From Deinococcus terrestris (GTDB taxonomy: Bacteria > Deinococcota > Deinococci > Deinococcales > Deinococcaceae), in contig NZ_WBSL01000001.1 of the NCBI RefSeq assembly GCF_009377345.1, positions 681,001 to 745,000 on the forward strand: a stretch of DNA of 64,000 nt, read 5' to 3'. Position 1 is the first letter of the stretch. Each line of letters begins with the position of its first letter. The translations under genes and the position numbers were made by a program. Shown here piece after piece: positions 26,442 to 44,341 of the stretch. The notes under the pieces are model-generated. The model searched no databases. It had not been told where the DNA came from and saw nothing but the letters and a program-made list of their open reading frames with translations.

Positions 26442-26807
26442 GTGGATAAAATAATAGACAAGATAGTTGGTTTAGGTGTGCCTGGATTGGTCTTGCTCTT
26501 TCTTGTGGGGGCAAGTGGATTTGCAGGAGCAGCCGCAATAACTTCATCACTTGCATTATTGGGTGGTCCTCTGGGTATGATGGGCGGGATAGCAATGCTT
26601 GGCATTCTAGCCATGATTTCTCGCTCAATTGCAAGGTATGGGTTTGATAACCTTGCCAGAGCCACCGTAAAACGCATGAAAACTCAAGGGCAGAGCAAGG
26701 TGGACATTTGGAGCCAGGTGAAAGCTGCTCCGATAAGCGGCGACCTAAAGCGGAAAATAAGAGACTTCTTGGACGAAATTTTCTTAGAAGACCCACTTGG
26801 AGGATGA
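26442..26807 (+). CDS. AT-rich small glycine-rich membrane protein, unknown function
   Basis: 121-aa protein starting [20 protein letters not shown]. Residues about 9-62 are two hydrophobic Gly/Ala-rich segments ([30 protein letters not shown]), probably a membrane hairpin. The last 55 residues are a charged helical tail with [14 protein letters not shown] and [16 protein letters not shown]. Base composition is far lower in GC than every neighbour, and codons such as ata, aga and tta are used, suggesting recent transfer. GTG 26442 has AGGA upstream; the ATG at 26440 is out of frame. It lies between gap and pgk, and the GGAGG for pgk is in its last codons. I recall similar small proteins in other bacteria but no function. 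Confidence 0.75.
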   Translation: MDKIIDKIVGLGVPGLVLLFLVGASGFAGAAAITSSLALLGGPLGMMGGIAMLGILAMISRSIARYGFDNLARATVKRMKTQGQSKVDIWSQVKAAPISGDLKRKIRDFLDEIFLEDPLGG

Positions 26808-26808
26808 A

Positions 26809-28736
<1,928 letters not shown>

Positions 28737-28746
28737 GGGAAGGTTG

Positions 28747-28772
28747 GGGGAGGATAGACCTCCCCTTCTCTT
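28747..28772 (+). terminator. Intrinsic terminator after tpiA
   Basis: GGGGAGG (28747-28753) / CCTCCCC (28759-28765), loop ataga, followed by TTCTCTT, which is also the first block of repeat copy C. Confidence 0.75.
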
Positions 28773-28826
28773 CAAAGGGTTAAGTGAATAGATTCACGAT
28801 GGACTGGGTCGTGAATTTTTTGTTTG
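28766..28826 (+). repeat. Dispersed 3'-end repeat, copy C
   Basis: TTCTCTT (28766-28772), 10 nt, AGTGAA (28783-28788), 4 nt, TTCACGA (28793-28799), 9 nt, TCGTGAA (28809-28815), six Ts, GTTTG. It lies between convergent tpiA and the permease gene, in terminator orientation for tpiA. Confidence 0.8.
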
Positions 28827-28850
28827 GTATGAGTTGTTATGTACTGACGT

Positions 28851-28880
28851 AGAAATGCCCCCTCCAGCGCGGGAAGGGGC
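28851..28880 (-). terminator. Terminator after gluconate permease gene
   Basis: Minus-strand hairpin between 28880-28874 and 28863-28857 (GCCCC/GGGGC with one mismatch and an inner GG/CC), followed by atttct. Confidence 0.55.
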
Positions 28881-28895
28881 GGAGCGGAGGGACGG

Positions 28896-30278
<1,383 letters not shown>

Positions 30279-30297
30279 GGGTCTCCTCCTGTTGGGG

Positions 30298-31734
30298 TCA
30301 GGCCAGCTCGTGGGTGAGGCGTTGGAGGGTCAGGGCCGCGTGGCGGTACTGCTCGCCCAGGGCGCGGTACAGCGGCGCGTCGGCATTGGGCTCGATGGCG
30401 GTGTAGGGGCGCCCGGTGTCCAGTGGGCTCCCGGCGCTGCGGGCCGCGATGCAGGCGGCCCCGAAGGCGCTGCCCTCGAAGAGGTCGGCGTCCTGCGGCA
30501 CGCGGACGGGGTGGTTCAGGGCGTTGGCGAGGATCTGGAGCCAGGCGCGGGAGCGGGTCAGGCCGCCCGTGACGCGCAGCTCCCCCGGCTGGCCCACCTG
30601 CGCCGTGAGCAGGTCGGTCAGCCACGCGAGGTGCAGGGCGACCCCCTCCATCCCGGCACGGGCGAGGTCGCGCCCGCCGTGGTGCAGCCCCAGCCCCAGC
30701 AGGCTGCCCGAGAGGGCAGGGTCCCACAGCGGCGCCCGCTCCCCGGCGAGAGCGGGCAGAAACAGCAGGCCACGGGCGCCGGGTTCGGTGGCGTGCAGCA
30801 GGTCGTCGAGGTCGCCGGGCACCCCGGCGAGGTGCTCGCGCAGCCAGTTCCACACGATGCCCGCGTTGTTGCTGGGACCGCCCACCAGAAAGCGGTCGTC
30901 GGCCCGGTAGCAAAAGAGCCGCGCTTCGGGGTCGGGCGGGGGCGAGGGCACGAAGGTGCGAATGGCGCTGCTGGTGCCCACCGACACGGCGGCCTGCCCC
31001 GGCCCGGTCACGCCCAGCCCCTCGGTGGCGGTCACGCCGTCGCTCGCGCCGATCACCCAGTGGGCGGCGGCGAGGCGCGGGTAGCGGCCCCGGTGCGGCT
31101 GGCGCATGGGCGGCAGCGCGGCGGTCGTGGGCTGGATGGCGGGAAGCTGTTCCGGGCGCACCCCGGCGAGCGCGAGGGCCTCGGGGTCGTACTCGCCGGA
31201 GAGGTTTATCAGGCCGGTGGCGGCGGCGGTGCTCACGTCGGTCCAGAAGACGCCGAAGTAGCGCTTCAGGATCTCCTCCTTGACGCCGCTGACGGCCTCC
31301 CAGTCGGTGGGGTCCTCGCCGCCGCGCCGCCGCCACGCGAGCTTCACGGCCGGGGTCATGGGGTGGTAGGGGACCCCGGTGCGGCTGTGGTGCAGGGTGA
31401 CCGGATGCCCGCCCGTGTCCGCCCGCAGGTCGGCCCAGGTGTACACCTCGGAGGGACCGCGCGGGCCGATCAGGATCAGCGAGTGCATGGCATTGCTGAA
31501 GCCCGCCGCGAGGGGCCGCAGGTCCTGCTGAGCGCAGTACGCCTCCACCCCGGCGAGGGCCTGCGCGAAGGCCTGCTGGAGGTCGGGGAGGTGGTGGGTG
31601 GCCTGGCCCGGCGCGTCGCTGTGCAGGGGGTAGGGAAAGCTGAGGCGGTGAAGTTCCCGGCTTCCCCGAAAAAGGACGGCCTTGAGGGCGGTCGTGCCGA
31701 GGTCGAAGCCGACGGTGAGGGGGGGTTCGGGCAT
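30298..31734 (-). CDS. gntK: Gluconokinase, FGGY family
   Basis: 478-aa sugar kinase of the FGGY fold (the Bacillus GntK type, not the small P-loop type). N-terminal GFDLGTTALKAVLF is the phosphate-binding loop, SVGTSSAIR and LPALAGERAPLWDP are family signatures, and VTGGLTRSRAWLQILAN plus GSAFGAACIA form the C-terminal adenosine site. It phosphorylates gluconate for the pentose phosphate route. ATG 31734 follows a weak CACACT by 5 nt. The permease gene is just downstream. Confidence 0.9.
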   Translation of the reverse strand: MPEPPLTVGFDLGTTALKAVLFRGSRELHRLSFPYPLHSDAPGQATHHLPDLQQAFAQALAGVEAYCAQQDLRPLAAGFSNAMHSLILIGPRGPSEVYTWADLRADTGGHPVTLHHSRTGVPYHPMTPAVKLAWRRRGGEDPTDWEAVSGVKEEILKRYFGVFWTDVSTAAATGLINLSGEYDPEALALAGVRPEQLPAIQPTTAALPPMRQPHRGRYPRLAAAHWVIGASDGVTATEGLGVTGPGQAAVSVGTSSAIRTFVPSPPPDPEARLFCYRADDRFLVGGPSNNAGIVWNWLREHLAGVPGDLDDLLHATEPGARGLLFLPALAGERAPLWDPALSGSLLGLGLHHGGRDLARAGMEGVALHLAWLTDLLTAQVGQPGELRVTGGLTRSRAWLQILANALNHPVRVPQDADLFEGSAFGAACIAARSAGSPLDTGRPYTAIEPNADAPLYRALGEQYRHAALTLQRLTHELA

Positions 31735-31825
31735 GGTCCAGTGTGACGCCCTGGGGCGGGCCGCTGCACCCGCGCGGCATGAACGCCACTTGAGGGACCG
31801 GGTCAGGCGGGCCGGGGCGGGCGCT

Positions 31826-31838
31826 TATACTTCCGCTC
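31826..31838 (+). promoter_or_regulatory. Leaderless -10 promoter of asnS
   Basis: TATACT (31826-31831) ends 7 nt before GTG 31839. Confidence 0.7.
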
Positions 31839-33194
<1,356 letters not shown>

Positions 33195-33203
33195 GGGGGA
33201 ATG

Positions 33204-33231
33204 GGCTGGGGCAAACCCCCAGCCTCTCCTT
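33204..33231 (+). terminator. Intrinsic terminator after asnS
   Basis: Perfect 8-bp stem GGCTGGGG (33204-33211) / CCCCAGCC (33217-33224), 5-nt loop, then tctcctt, the first block of repeat copy D. Confidence 0.75.
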
Positions 33232-33281
33232 ATGACACATAAGTGAAAGTATTCACTATAAGCTCGGTCGTGAAAATTTTG
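33225..33281 (+). repeat. Dispersed 3'-end repeat, copy D
   Basis: TCTCCTT (33225-33231), 10 nt, AGTGAA (33242-33247), 4 nt, TTCACTA (33252-33258), 9 nt, TCGTGAA (33268-33274), AATTTTG. It is the most diverged copy (one mismatch in the arms) and the only one followed by a co-directional gene. Confidence 0.75.
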
Positions 33282-33305
33282 TCGCCTGTGTTAGTGAGCC
33301 TGCGC

Positions 33306-33317
33306 TAGATTGACCGC
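33306..33317 (+). promoter_or_regulatory. Leaderless -10 promoter of PhzF gene
   Basis: TAGATT (33306-33311) ends 6 nt before ATG 33318, 25 nt after repeat copy D. Confidence 0.6.
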
Positions 33318-34202
33318 ATGATCGCGTACTGCGAGGTAAGCGCCTTTACCGACACGCCGGGCTCCGGCAACCGGGCGGGGGTGGTGCTGGACGCGGACGG
33401 GCTGTCCGAGGAGCAGATGCAGGCGCTGGCGGCATTTCTGGGCGTGCCGGAGACGGTCTTCGTGACCCGGATGGGGGACGGCGCGGCGCGGGTGCGGTAC
33501 TTCACGCCCACCCAGGAGATCGACTTTTGCGGCCACGCGACGGTCGCGCTGGGGCTGCGGCTGGCGCAGGAGGGGCGCTGGGCGGGCGAGGCGCTCGCGC
33601 TGGAGACGCTGGTGGGTCGGGTTCCCCTGCGGCTGGAGCAGGGCGCGGCGGGCGACTGCCGGGTTTGGATGGCGCAGCAGGCTCCAGAGACGCGCCGGGT
33701 GGGGCGGGAGGTGCGGCGGGAGTTGGCGGCAGCCCTGGGCATCGATGAGCGGATGATCCACCGGGGGCTGCCCCTCGCGGCGGCGAGCACGGGGCTGTGG
33801 AGCGTGTTCGTGCCCGTCATCGACCGGCTGGTGCTGGACGGGATGGAGCCGGACCTGGCCGAGATTCACCGGTTGTCGGACGCGCTGGGGGTCAGCAGCG
33901 TGTATGCCTACGCGCCCGTGGGGGTGGGCAGGTACGCGGCGCGGGACTTCGCCCCGGCGGTGGGGATTCCCGAGGACCCGGTGACCGGCAGCGCGGGCGG
34001 GGCGCTCTTCGCGCTGCTGGCGGCGGAGGGGGCGCTCCCGCTGCGCTCGGGCCGGGCCTGCGGGGTGGTGTATCAGGGCCACAGCCTGGGCACCCCCGGC
34101 GAGGTGGAGGTGGAGGTCAGCGTGGAGGGCCAGCAGGTGCGGGACGTGCAGGTGGGCGGGTGCGCGGTCCTCAACCACGAGGGAGAGTGGGCGCCGAGGT
34201 AG
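33318..34202 (+). CDS. PhzF family isomerase/epimerase-like protein
   Basis: 294-aa protein of the PhzF/DapF-like fold. [16 protein letters not shown] at the start, the catalytic glutamate in [14 protein letters not shown] and the phosphate/anion loop [14 protein letters not shown] near residue 215 are typical. PhzF itself isomerises a phenazine precursor, but most members sit outside phenazine pathways and have unknown substrates; no phenazine genes are here. ATG 33318 is leaderless. Confidence 0.88.
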   Translation: MIAYCEVSAFTDTPGSGNRAGVVLDADGLSEEQMQALAAFLGVPETVFVTRMGDGAARVRYFTPTQEIDFCGHATVALGLRLAQEGRWAGEALALETLVGRVPLRLEQGAAGDCRVWMAQQAPETRRVGREVRRELAAALGIDERMIHRGLPLAAASTGLWSVFVPVIDRLVLDGMEPDLAEIHRLSDALGVSSVYAYAPVGVGRYAARDFAPAVGIPEDPVTGSAGGALFALLAAEGALPLRSGRACGVVYQGHSLGTPGEVEVEVSVEGQQVRDVQVGGCAVLNHEGEWAPR

Positions 34203-34206
34203 GGCG

Positions 34207-34218
34207 TACACTGCCCGG
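34207..34218 (+). promoter_or_regulatory. Leaderless -10 promoter of Cof-type HAD gene
   Basis: TACACT (34207-34212) ends 6 nt before ATG 34219. Confidence 0.65.
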
Positions 34219-35013
34219 ATGCTCGGGCTGCTGTGCGTGGATGTGGACGGAACCCTGATCGGCTCGGACAACCGGGTGCGGGAAGACGTGTGGGCGGCGC
34301 TGGCCGACGCGCGGGCGCGGGGGATGCGGGTGGCGCTGTGCAGCGGGCGGCCCGCCTTCGGGAACGCGCTGGAGTACGCCCGGCGGCTGGACCCGGACGG
34401 GTGGCACGTGTTTCAGAACGGGGCGTCGGTGGTGAATGTGGGCAGCGGCGAGAGCCTTAGCGAGGGCTTGCCGGATGACGGACTGGCCCTTCTCTTAAAC
34501 CGGGCAGAGGCGACCGGACGGCTGCTGGAGGTGTACACCGACCGGGACTACGGCTTTACGCTGCCCGGCGACCCTGCGCGGCGGCACGCGGAGTTGCTGG
34601 GGGTGCCGTACGAGGTGAAGTCGCCCCAGGAGCTGACGGGCACGCGGGTGCGGGCGCAGTGGGTGGTGCCGCACGCGCAGGGACCGGAGGTCGTGGCGGA
34701 ACCTCATCCGGGCCTGGACCTGCACCCGGCAGGCAGCCCGGCGATGCCGGACACGCTGTTTGTGTCGGTGACGCGGGCGGGTGTGAGCAAGGGCAGCGCG
34801 GTGACGCGGGTGGCGGAAGCCTACGGGGTGCCGCTCAACCGGGTGATGATGGTGGGCGACGGGCACAACGATGTGACGGCCATGCGGGTGGTCGGCCATC
34901 CGGTGGCGATGGGCAACGCGGACGCGGAGGCGCGGGCGGCTGGCCGTTACCACGTCGGGCATGTGGACGCGGGCGGGTTGCTGGAGGCGGTCGAGCTGGC
35001 GCTGCGGCTGTAG
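34219..35013 (+). CDS. Cof-type HAD phosphatase
   Basis: 264-aa HAD hydrolase with a type IIB cap. Motif [13 protein letters not shown], motif II ALCSGRP, motif III lysine in [12 protein letters not shown], motif [14 protein letters not shown] followed by GHPVAMGNA. It dephosphorylates small sugar phosphates or nucleotides; substrate unknown. It starts 16 nt after the PhzF gene but has its own leaderless promoter. Confidence 0.9.
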   Translation: MLGLLCVDVDGTLIGSDNRVREDVWAALADARARGMRVALCSGRPAFGNALEYARRLDPDGWHVFQNGASVVNVGSGESLSEGLPDDGLALLLNRAEATGRLLEVYTDRDYGFTLPGDPARRHAELLGVPYEVKSPQELTGTRVRAQWVVPHAQGPEVVAEPHPGLDLHPAGSPAMPDTLFVSVTRAGVSKGSAVTRVAEAYGVPLNRVMMVGDGHNDVTAMRVVGHPVAMGNADAEARAAGRYHVGHVDAGGLLEAVELALRL

Positions 35014-35017
35014 CCGG

Positions 35018-35614
35018 TCAGGGGCGCACACCGCTCGCCAGGCCGCCGCGCCAGAACGGGTCTATGCGGAAGGGCCGCGCCGTAATCTCGCGGAAGCCTG
35101 CCGACTTCAGCAGCTCGCCCATCTCCGGCACCGTGTAGACCCGCACGAGTTCGCGGTCGTTCAGTGCGGCGAGGCGAGCGAAGCCGGGCAGAGCGTTGGG
35201 AACATAGTCTTGCAGGACAAGCGTTCCGCCAGGCCGCAGCACCCGCCGCCACTCGCGCAGGGCGGCGGCCGGGTCCGCGAGGTAATGCAGCACGTTCAGG
35301 CAGGTCAGGGCACCCACCGAGGCGTCCGGCAGGGCGAGGGCCTCGGCGGGGCAATCAAGCAGGGTCACCCCCTGATCGGCGAGGGTCCGCGCCGCCACCC
35401 CACGCATGCCCGCGCTGGGCTCGGCGCCGATCAGCCGTGCCCCTGGGAAACGTGACCGGGCGAGCGCGAGCAGGGTGCCCGTGCCGCAGCCCACGTCCAG
35501 CAGGGGGCCAGCCTCCAGGGGCGGCAACGCGCCCAGCACCTCGCGGGCCGTGGTGCGGGCGTAGCGGCCCCACTGCCGGTTATAGGTCGCGGCGAGGCGG
35601 TCGTAGGCTCCCAT
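35018..35614 (-). CDS. Class I SAM-dependent methyltransferase
   Basis: 198-aa Methyltransf_11-like enzyme. SAM-binding motif I LLDVGCGTGTLLALA, acidic residue in LIGAEPS, motif in LTCLNVLHYLADP and post-motif VLRPGGTLVLQDY. Similar proteins methylate quinones or small molecules; target unknown. ATG 35614 is chosen because TACCCT lies 6 nt upstream and the product begins with MGAYDRLAATYNRQW, the usual family start. Confidence 0.88.
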   Translation of the reverse strand: MGAYDRLAATYNRQWGRYARTTAREVLGALPPLEAGPLLDVGCGTGTLLALARSRFPGARLIGAEPSAGMRGVAARTLADQGVTLLDCPAEALALPDASVGALTCLNVLHYLADPAAALREWRRVLRPGGTLVLQDYVPNALPGFARLAALNDRELVRVYTVPEMGELLKSAGFREITARPFRIDPFWRGGLASGVRP

Positions 35615-35626
35615 AGGCCGAGGGTA
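35615..35626 (-). promoter_or_regulatory. Leaderless -10 promoter of methyltransferase
   Basis: Minus-strand TACCCT (35626-35621) ends 6 nt before ATG 35614. Confidence 0.55.
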
Positions 35627-35646
35627 ACCTGAGCTAGTCAGGAACC

Positions 35647-36159
35647 TCAGCCGAGCAGGTGTTCGGCGGGACGGAAGCCGCCGGGAACATGGATGCGGGT
35701 GATACACAGCGCGTCCAGACGGATGGGGGCGTCCTCATCGAAGACGACATAGAAGGTTTCCTGCTCACCAGGCTCGGCATAGACGAAAAAGGTTTCGGTG
35801 TCGGGGATGTGGACGGGCAGACGGTAGCGCGTCTGCGGGGAGCGCCAGAAGGTCGCGTCCTGCTTCACCAGCCCCGCCGCACCAAGGCTGCGCTCTACGA
35901 AGGCCGAACGCCCCACCGGAGGGTGGTCGATCAGGAGGCTGGTCGTCGTGACAGCGCTCCCCGAGGCGGTGCGCTCCAGAGCATCATGAATTCCTACGCC
36001 GAACTGGGCGCAGGTGATGAAGGTGGCCCCACGTGCCCCGAGTTCCTCCCGGACCCGGTCGACCACAGGGTCAGGCGGTGAGCCGCAGCCGGGCAGCAGG
36101 CCGCCGAGGAGCAGGGTCGCCAGGACCGGCAGGGCACGGAGGGGAAGGGGAGAAGTCAT
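35647..36159 (-). CDS. Putative lipoprotein, unknown function
   Basis: 170-aa protein. Signal peptide ending LLLGGLLPGC gives a lipobox (LPGC) with the acylated Cys near residue 25. The mature part (about 145 aa) has two more cysteines and a beta-rich C-terminal half (ETFFVYAEPGEQETFYVVFDEDAPIRLDALCITRIHVPGG). No family recognised. ATG 36159 follows TACACT by 7 nt. Together with Lnt in the same window it would be triacylated and membrane-anchored. Confidence 0.75.
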   Translation of the reverse strand: MTSPLPLRALPVLATLLLGGLLPGCGSPPDPVVDRVREELGARGATFITCAQFGVGIHDALERTASGSAVTTTSLLIDHPPVGRSAFVERSLGAAGLVKQDATFWRSPQTRYRLPVHIPDTETFFVYAEPGEQETFYVVFDEDAPIRLDALCITRIHVPGGFRPAEHLLG

Positions 36160-36172
36160 GGGGACCAGTGTA
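36160..36172 (-). promoter_or_regulatory. Leaderless -10 promoter of lipoprotein gene
   Basis: Minus-strand TACACT (36172-36167) ends 7 nt before ATG 36159. Confidence 0.6.
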
Positions 36173-36226
36173 GGGCGGCGCCCCCGCACCGTGAGGCCGA
36201 ACAGGGCATGTCCCTTCCCCCTCTGT

Positions 36227-36241
36227 TAGCCTGCCTCCCGG
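36227..36241 (+). promoter_or_regulatory. -10 promoter of recG
   Basis: TAGCCT (36227-36232) ends 9 nt before ATG 36242. Confidence 0.5.
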
Positions 36242-38578
<2,337 letters not shown>

Positions 38579-38584
38579 GAGTAC

Positions 38585-38779
38585 TCAGCCACCCGCGCGG
38601 AGGGCACGCCGCCACACTGAAACCGCTCCGGCCACGATCAGGACCCCTCCCAGGGCGATGACGATAGGCTGCCCGGTGTCCCACCCCAGGTAAGCCATCA
38701 GGAGGCCGCCCAGAAAGTAGAAGAGGCGGCCGCCCAGGAAGGAGAGGGTGTGGATCAGGAACGAGGCGAGTTCGGACAT
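38585..38779 (-). CDS. Small two-helix membrane protein
   Basis: 64-aa protein starting MSELASFLIHTLSFLGGRLF. Two hydrophobic segments (about 6-28 and 35-55) are separated by GWDTGQP and end in WRRALRAGG, consistent with a membrane hairpin with a cytoplasmic basic tail. No family recognised. ATG 38779 follows TACGCT by 5 nt; longer in-frame starts lack signals. It ends 7 nt from the convergent recG stop, with no terminator between them. Confidence 0.62.
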   Translation of the reverse strand: MSELASFLIHTLSFLGGRLFYFLGGLLMAYLGWDTGQPIVIALGGVLIVAGAVSVWRRALRAGG

Positions 38780-38790
38780 GCCCCAGCGTA
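38780..38790 (-). promoter_or_regulatory. -10 promoter of small membrane protein
   Basis: Minus-strand TACGCT (38790-38785) ends 5 nt before ATG 38779. Confidence 0.45.
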
Positions 38791-38857
38791 CCGGGCGGTG
38801 GGGGCGCGGCAGAACGCAAAGTTGCCCCGCCGTGACAAGCCTGTGACACACGCCCGC

Positions 38858-38957
38858 TATGCTGAACCCATCAGCACAACCTAACAAGGCGGGCCGGGTG
38901 AAGCTCGCCAGGGTGCCGGATGCGGCCGACTTCTCGTGGGGTCGGCTGGTCCTTTTT
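38858..38957 (+). ncRNA. Candidate small RNA unit (promoter plus terminator, no frame)
   Basis: TATGCT (38858-38863) is a good -10 box, but no start codon follows at leaderless distance; in-frame reading meets a stop at once. About 60 nt on, CGGCCGAC (38923-38930) pairs with GTCGGCTG (38941-38948, one G-T), followed by gtcc and five Ts (38953-38957). A second -10 box at 39003 serves the next gene. An RNA of roughly 85-90 nt would result. Two GTGACA repeats lie upstream (38832, 38843). Confidence 0.35.
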
Positions 38958-39002
38958 GGTTGCGTTGTCTTCACGGACGCGGTTGGGGACAGGGCGGCTC
39001 TC

Positions 39003-39015
39003 TATGCTGGGCCGC
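39003..39015 (+). promoter_or_regulatory. Leaderless -10 promoter of SDR gene
   Basis: TATGCT (39003-39008) ends 7 nt before ATG 39016. Confidence 0.6.
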
Positions 39016-39837
<822 letters not shown>

Positions 39838-39842
39838 GGAGC

Positions 39843-39863
39843 GGGGGGACGCGTCGTCCTCCC
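39843..39863. terminator. Hairpin between convergent SDR and GGT genes
   Basis: GGGGGGAC-type arm (39843-39850) pairs with GTCCTCCC (39856-39863, one G-T). No clear U-tract. Confidence 0.35.
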
Positions 39864-39870
39864 CTCCCCC

Positions 39871-41475
<1,605 letters not shown>

Positions 41476-41488
41476 GGGGGACAGGCTA
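41476..41488 (-). promoter_or_regulatory. Leaderless -10 promoter of GGT gene
   Basis: Minus-strand TAGCCT (41488-41483) ends 7 nt before GTG 41475. It sits in the tail of the pfkB-family terminator. Confidence 0.55.
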
Positions 41489-41489
41489 C

Positions 41490-41524
41490 GGCAAAAGGAA
41501 AGCCCCGGTCGCGGGAACCGGGGC
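41490..41524 (-). terminator. Intrinsic terminator after the PfkB-family gene
   Basis: Minus-strand GCCCCGGT (41524-41517) / ACCGGGGC (41509-41502), followed by tttccttttg. Confidence 0.8.
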
Positions 41525-41542
41525 AGGAAGCTGGAGTGGCCC

Positions 41543-42475
41543 TCAGCGGGCGAGCGCCTCTTCGAGGTCGGCGGGGGTGATGGGCAGGGCCTGGGCGCCG
41601 ACGCGGGTGGCGGCGAGCGCCCCGGCGGCGTTGGCAGTGCGGGCGGCCTCGCGCAGGGGCTGGCCGGTCAGGACCGCGTGGGCAAAGGCGGCGGTGAAGG
41701 TGTCCCCGGCGCCCGTCGAATCCACGACCTGCCCCTGGGGGCGCACGGCGTCCACGAGTTCGGTCTCGGTGGGCGTCCAGACGATGCTGCCCATCTTGCC
41801 GACCTTGACGACCACCTGCCGCGCCCCGGCGTCCCCGAGCTGCGCGAGCGCCGCGCTGATGCTGGTCGTGTCGGTCAGCGCGAGCAGTTCGTGCTGGTTG
41901 AGGGTGAGGTAGTCGGCCCCAATCACGTTCTCGATCAGGTCGGTGCCCACCTTGTTCACCGCCCCGGTGCCGAGGTCGATAAAGACGGGCACGGGCTTTT
42001 TGGCCTTCTGGGCGGCTTCGATGGCCTTGAGAGCGTACTCGCGCTGCGGCCCCTCGGTGAGGCTGTAGGCGCTGACGATCAGGGCGTCGCTGCCCTCCAC
42101 GTCCTTTCTCTTGAGCTTGGCGGGGTCAAGCTGGCGGTTGGCCGCGCCGTGGCTGAGCATGGCCCGCTGGCCCTGCCGGGTCTGCATCACCGTGATGGTG
42201 CTGGTGAGGTGTTCGGGGTCCTGCTGGATGGCGCTCTGGGACACGCCGCTCTCGCGGACGCTCGCCAGGGCGTACTCGGCGAAGGGGTCCTGGCCCACGC
42301 GGGCGGCGAGGGTCACGCTGTGGCCCAGGCGGGCCAGGGTCACGCTGATGGTGCCGCCCGCGCCTCCCGGCTTCATGGTGGCGTGGGTGGGGACGACTTC
42401 CTCGCCGGGGGCGGGCAGGTGGTCGAGGTGGTAGAGGTGATCGACGGTTACGTCACCGATGACATAGAACTTCAC
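41543..42475 (-). CDS. PfkB family carbohydrate kinase
   Basis: 310-aa ribokinase-fold sugar/nucleoside kinase. GDVTVDHLYHLDHLPAPGEE at the start, KPGGAGGTISVTLARLG (substrate loop) and the PfkB signature DSTGAGDTFTAAFAHAVLTG with catalytic Asp are clear. Phosphate acceptor (ribose, fructose, adenosine or other) not readable. GTG 42475 has GGAGG with 8-nt spacing, so unlike many neighbours it has an untranslated leader, and that leader can form a long hairpin (42504-42557). It lies 115 nt after rsmA. Confidence 0.88.
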   Translation of the reverse strand: MKFYVIGDVTVDHLYHLDHLPAPGEEVVPTHATMKPGGAGGTISVTLARLGHSVTLAARVGQDPFAEYALASVRESGVSQSAIQQDPEHLTSTITVMQTRQGQRAMLSHGAANRQLDPAKLKRKDVEGSDALIVSAYSLTEGPQREYALKAIEAAQKAKKPVPVFIDLGTGAVNKVGTDLIENVIGADYLTLNQHELLALTDTTSISAALAQLGDAGARQVVVKVGKMGSIVWTPTETELVDAVRPQGQVVDSTGAGDTFTAAFAHAVLTGQPLREAARTANAAGALAATRVGAQALPITPADLEEALAR

Positions 42476-42503
42476 GGGAAAAACCTCCGGGTCACGCCGG
42501 GGG

Positions 42504-42557
42504 GCGGCCCTGTTGAGCAGCGCGGACCTGCCGGAAAACGCTGGAGGGCAGGGCCGC
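42504..42557 (-). other. Long hairpin in the leader of the PfkB-family gene
   Basis: Perfect 9-bp arms GCGGCCCTG (minus strand 42557-42549) and CAGGGCCGC (42512-42504), with inner CAGCG/CGCTG. No U-tract follows. It is 28 nt from the start codon and about 15 nt from the Shine-Dalgarno. Could be a leader control element or an end signal for rsmA RNA. Confidence 0.45.
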
Positions 42558-42590
42558 AGGAGAGCGGTGTTGGCGTGTGAAACGCGGTTC

Positions 42591-43442
<852 letters not shown>

Positions 43443-43466
43443 GGGTGGGGGCGCCGGGGGCGGATC

Positions 43467-43480
43467 AGTATACTCCGGCC
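43467..43480. promoter_or_regulatory. Palindromic bidirectional -10 box
   Basis: AGTATACT (43467-43474) reads TATACT on both strands. On the plus strand it ends 6 nt before ATG 43481 (leaderless); on the minus strand it would start rsmA RNA with a leader of about 17 nt. Confidence 0.55.
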
Positions 43481-44341
43481 ATGAGCGCCGCCGAGCTTCC
43501 CGACACCGCCCTTCCCTCTCCCCCCGACTGGCGGGAGTTCGCCCGCACGGGCGAGTGGCGGCGGGCGCTGGCGGCGGCGCGGCTCTCGGGGCAGGCCGAA
43601 GTCGCGGGCATGCTGGAAGCGGTCTGCGGGGTGCAGGACCACGTGCGGGCGCGGCGGCTGGCGCTGGCGCGGCGGGCCTTGAGCGGCCTGAAGACCCGGC
43701 TGGAGGACAGCCCCTCGCCCGGCGAGGCAGCGCGGCTACGCGGGCTGGTGGATGTGGAGGGACTGGAGGCCGCGCTGGGGGCGCTGGAGTCGCAGCGGCA
43801 GGGGCGCGAGGCAGAGACGGACCCGACCGCCCTCGCCGCGCAGCTCGCCCCGGCGCTGGGGCATCCGCTGACGCGCTCGGAGGGGCTCAACGCGCTGGGG
43901 GTGCTGCACGCCCTGCGCGGCGAGGGCGAGGAGGCCCGCGAGCAGTTCGGCGCGGCCCTCGCGCACGACGCGGGGCACTACCGGGCGGGGACCAACCTGG
44001 GCAACCTCGACCTGGAAGAAGGGCGGCCCGCCGAGGCCGAGGCCCGCTACCGCGAGGTGATCCGGATGCAGCCCGACTACGACGGAGCGCACCACAACCT
44101 GGGGGTGGCGCTGCGGCGGCAGGGGCGGCTGGGGGAATCGGTGGCGTCCATCCGGCGGGCGCAGCGCCTGAGCTTGAAGGGCTCGCAGCGCGAGAGCCGC
44201 GAGGAGGCGCGGGCGGGGCTGGGGCGGCTGGGCACTGGACGGCTGGGCACGGGGGCGGCGGGCGCGGGATGGCTGCGCTGGGGCCTGCTTGGGGGCGGAG
44301 CGCTGCTGCTGTTCGGACTGCTGCGCGGCTTCGGGGGATGA
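43481..44341 (+). CDS. TPR-repeat protein with C-terminal membrane anchor
   Basis: 286-aa protein. The middle (about 135-225) has two to three tetratricopeptide repeats (LNALGVLHALRGEGEEAREQFGAAL; AGTNLGNLDLEEGRPAEAEARYREVI; AHHNLGVALRRQGRLGESVASI). The last ~25 residues are one hydrophobic segment (WLRWGLLGGGALLLFGLL), so it is tail-anchored. Partner proteins unknown. ATG 43481 is leaderless. It overlaps the NAD(P)H-hydrate repair gene by 4 nt. Confidence 0.8.
   Translation: MSAAELPDTALPSPPDWREFARTGEWRRALAAARLSGQAEVAGMLEAVCGVQDHVRARRLALARRALSGLKTRLEDSPSPGEAARLRGLVDVEGLEAALGALESQRQGREAETDPTALAAQLAPALGHPLTRSEGLNALGVLHALRGEGEEAREQFGAALAHDAGHYRAGTNLGNLDLEEGRPAEAEARYREVIRMQPDYDGAHHNLGVALRRQGRLGESVASIRRAQRLSLKGSQRESREEARAGLGRLGTGRLGTGAAGAGWLRWGLLGGGALLLFGLLRGFGG

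Noticed and set aside
33318..34202. Phenazine biosynthesis gene
   Set aside because: The protein is only a PhzF-fold family member; no other phenazine genes are nearby.
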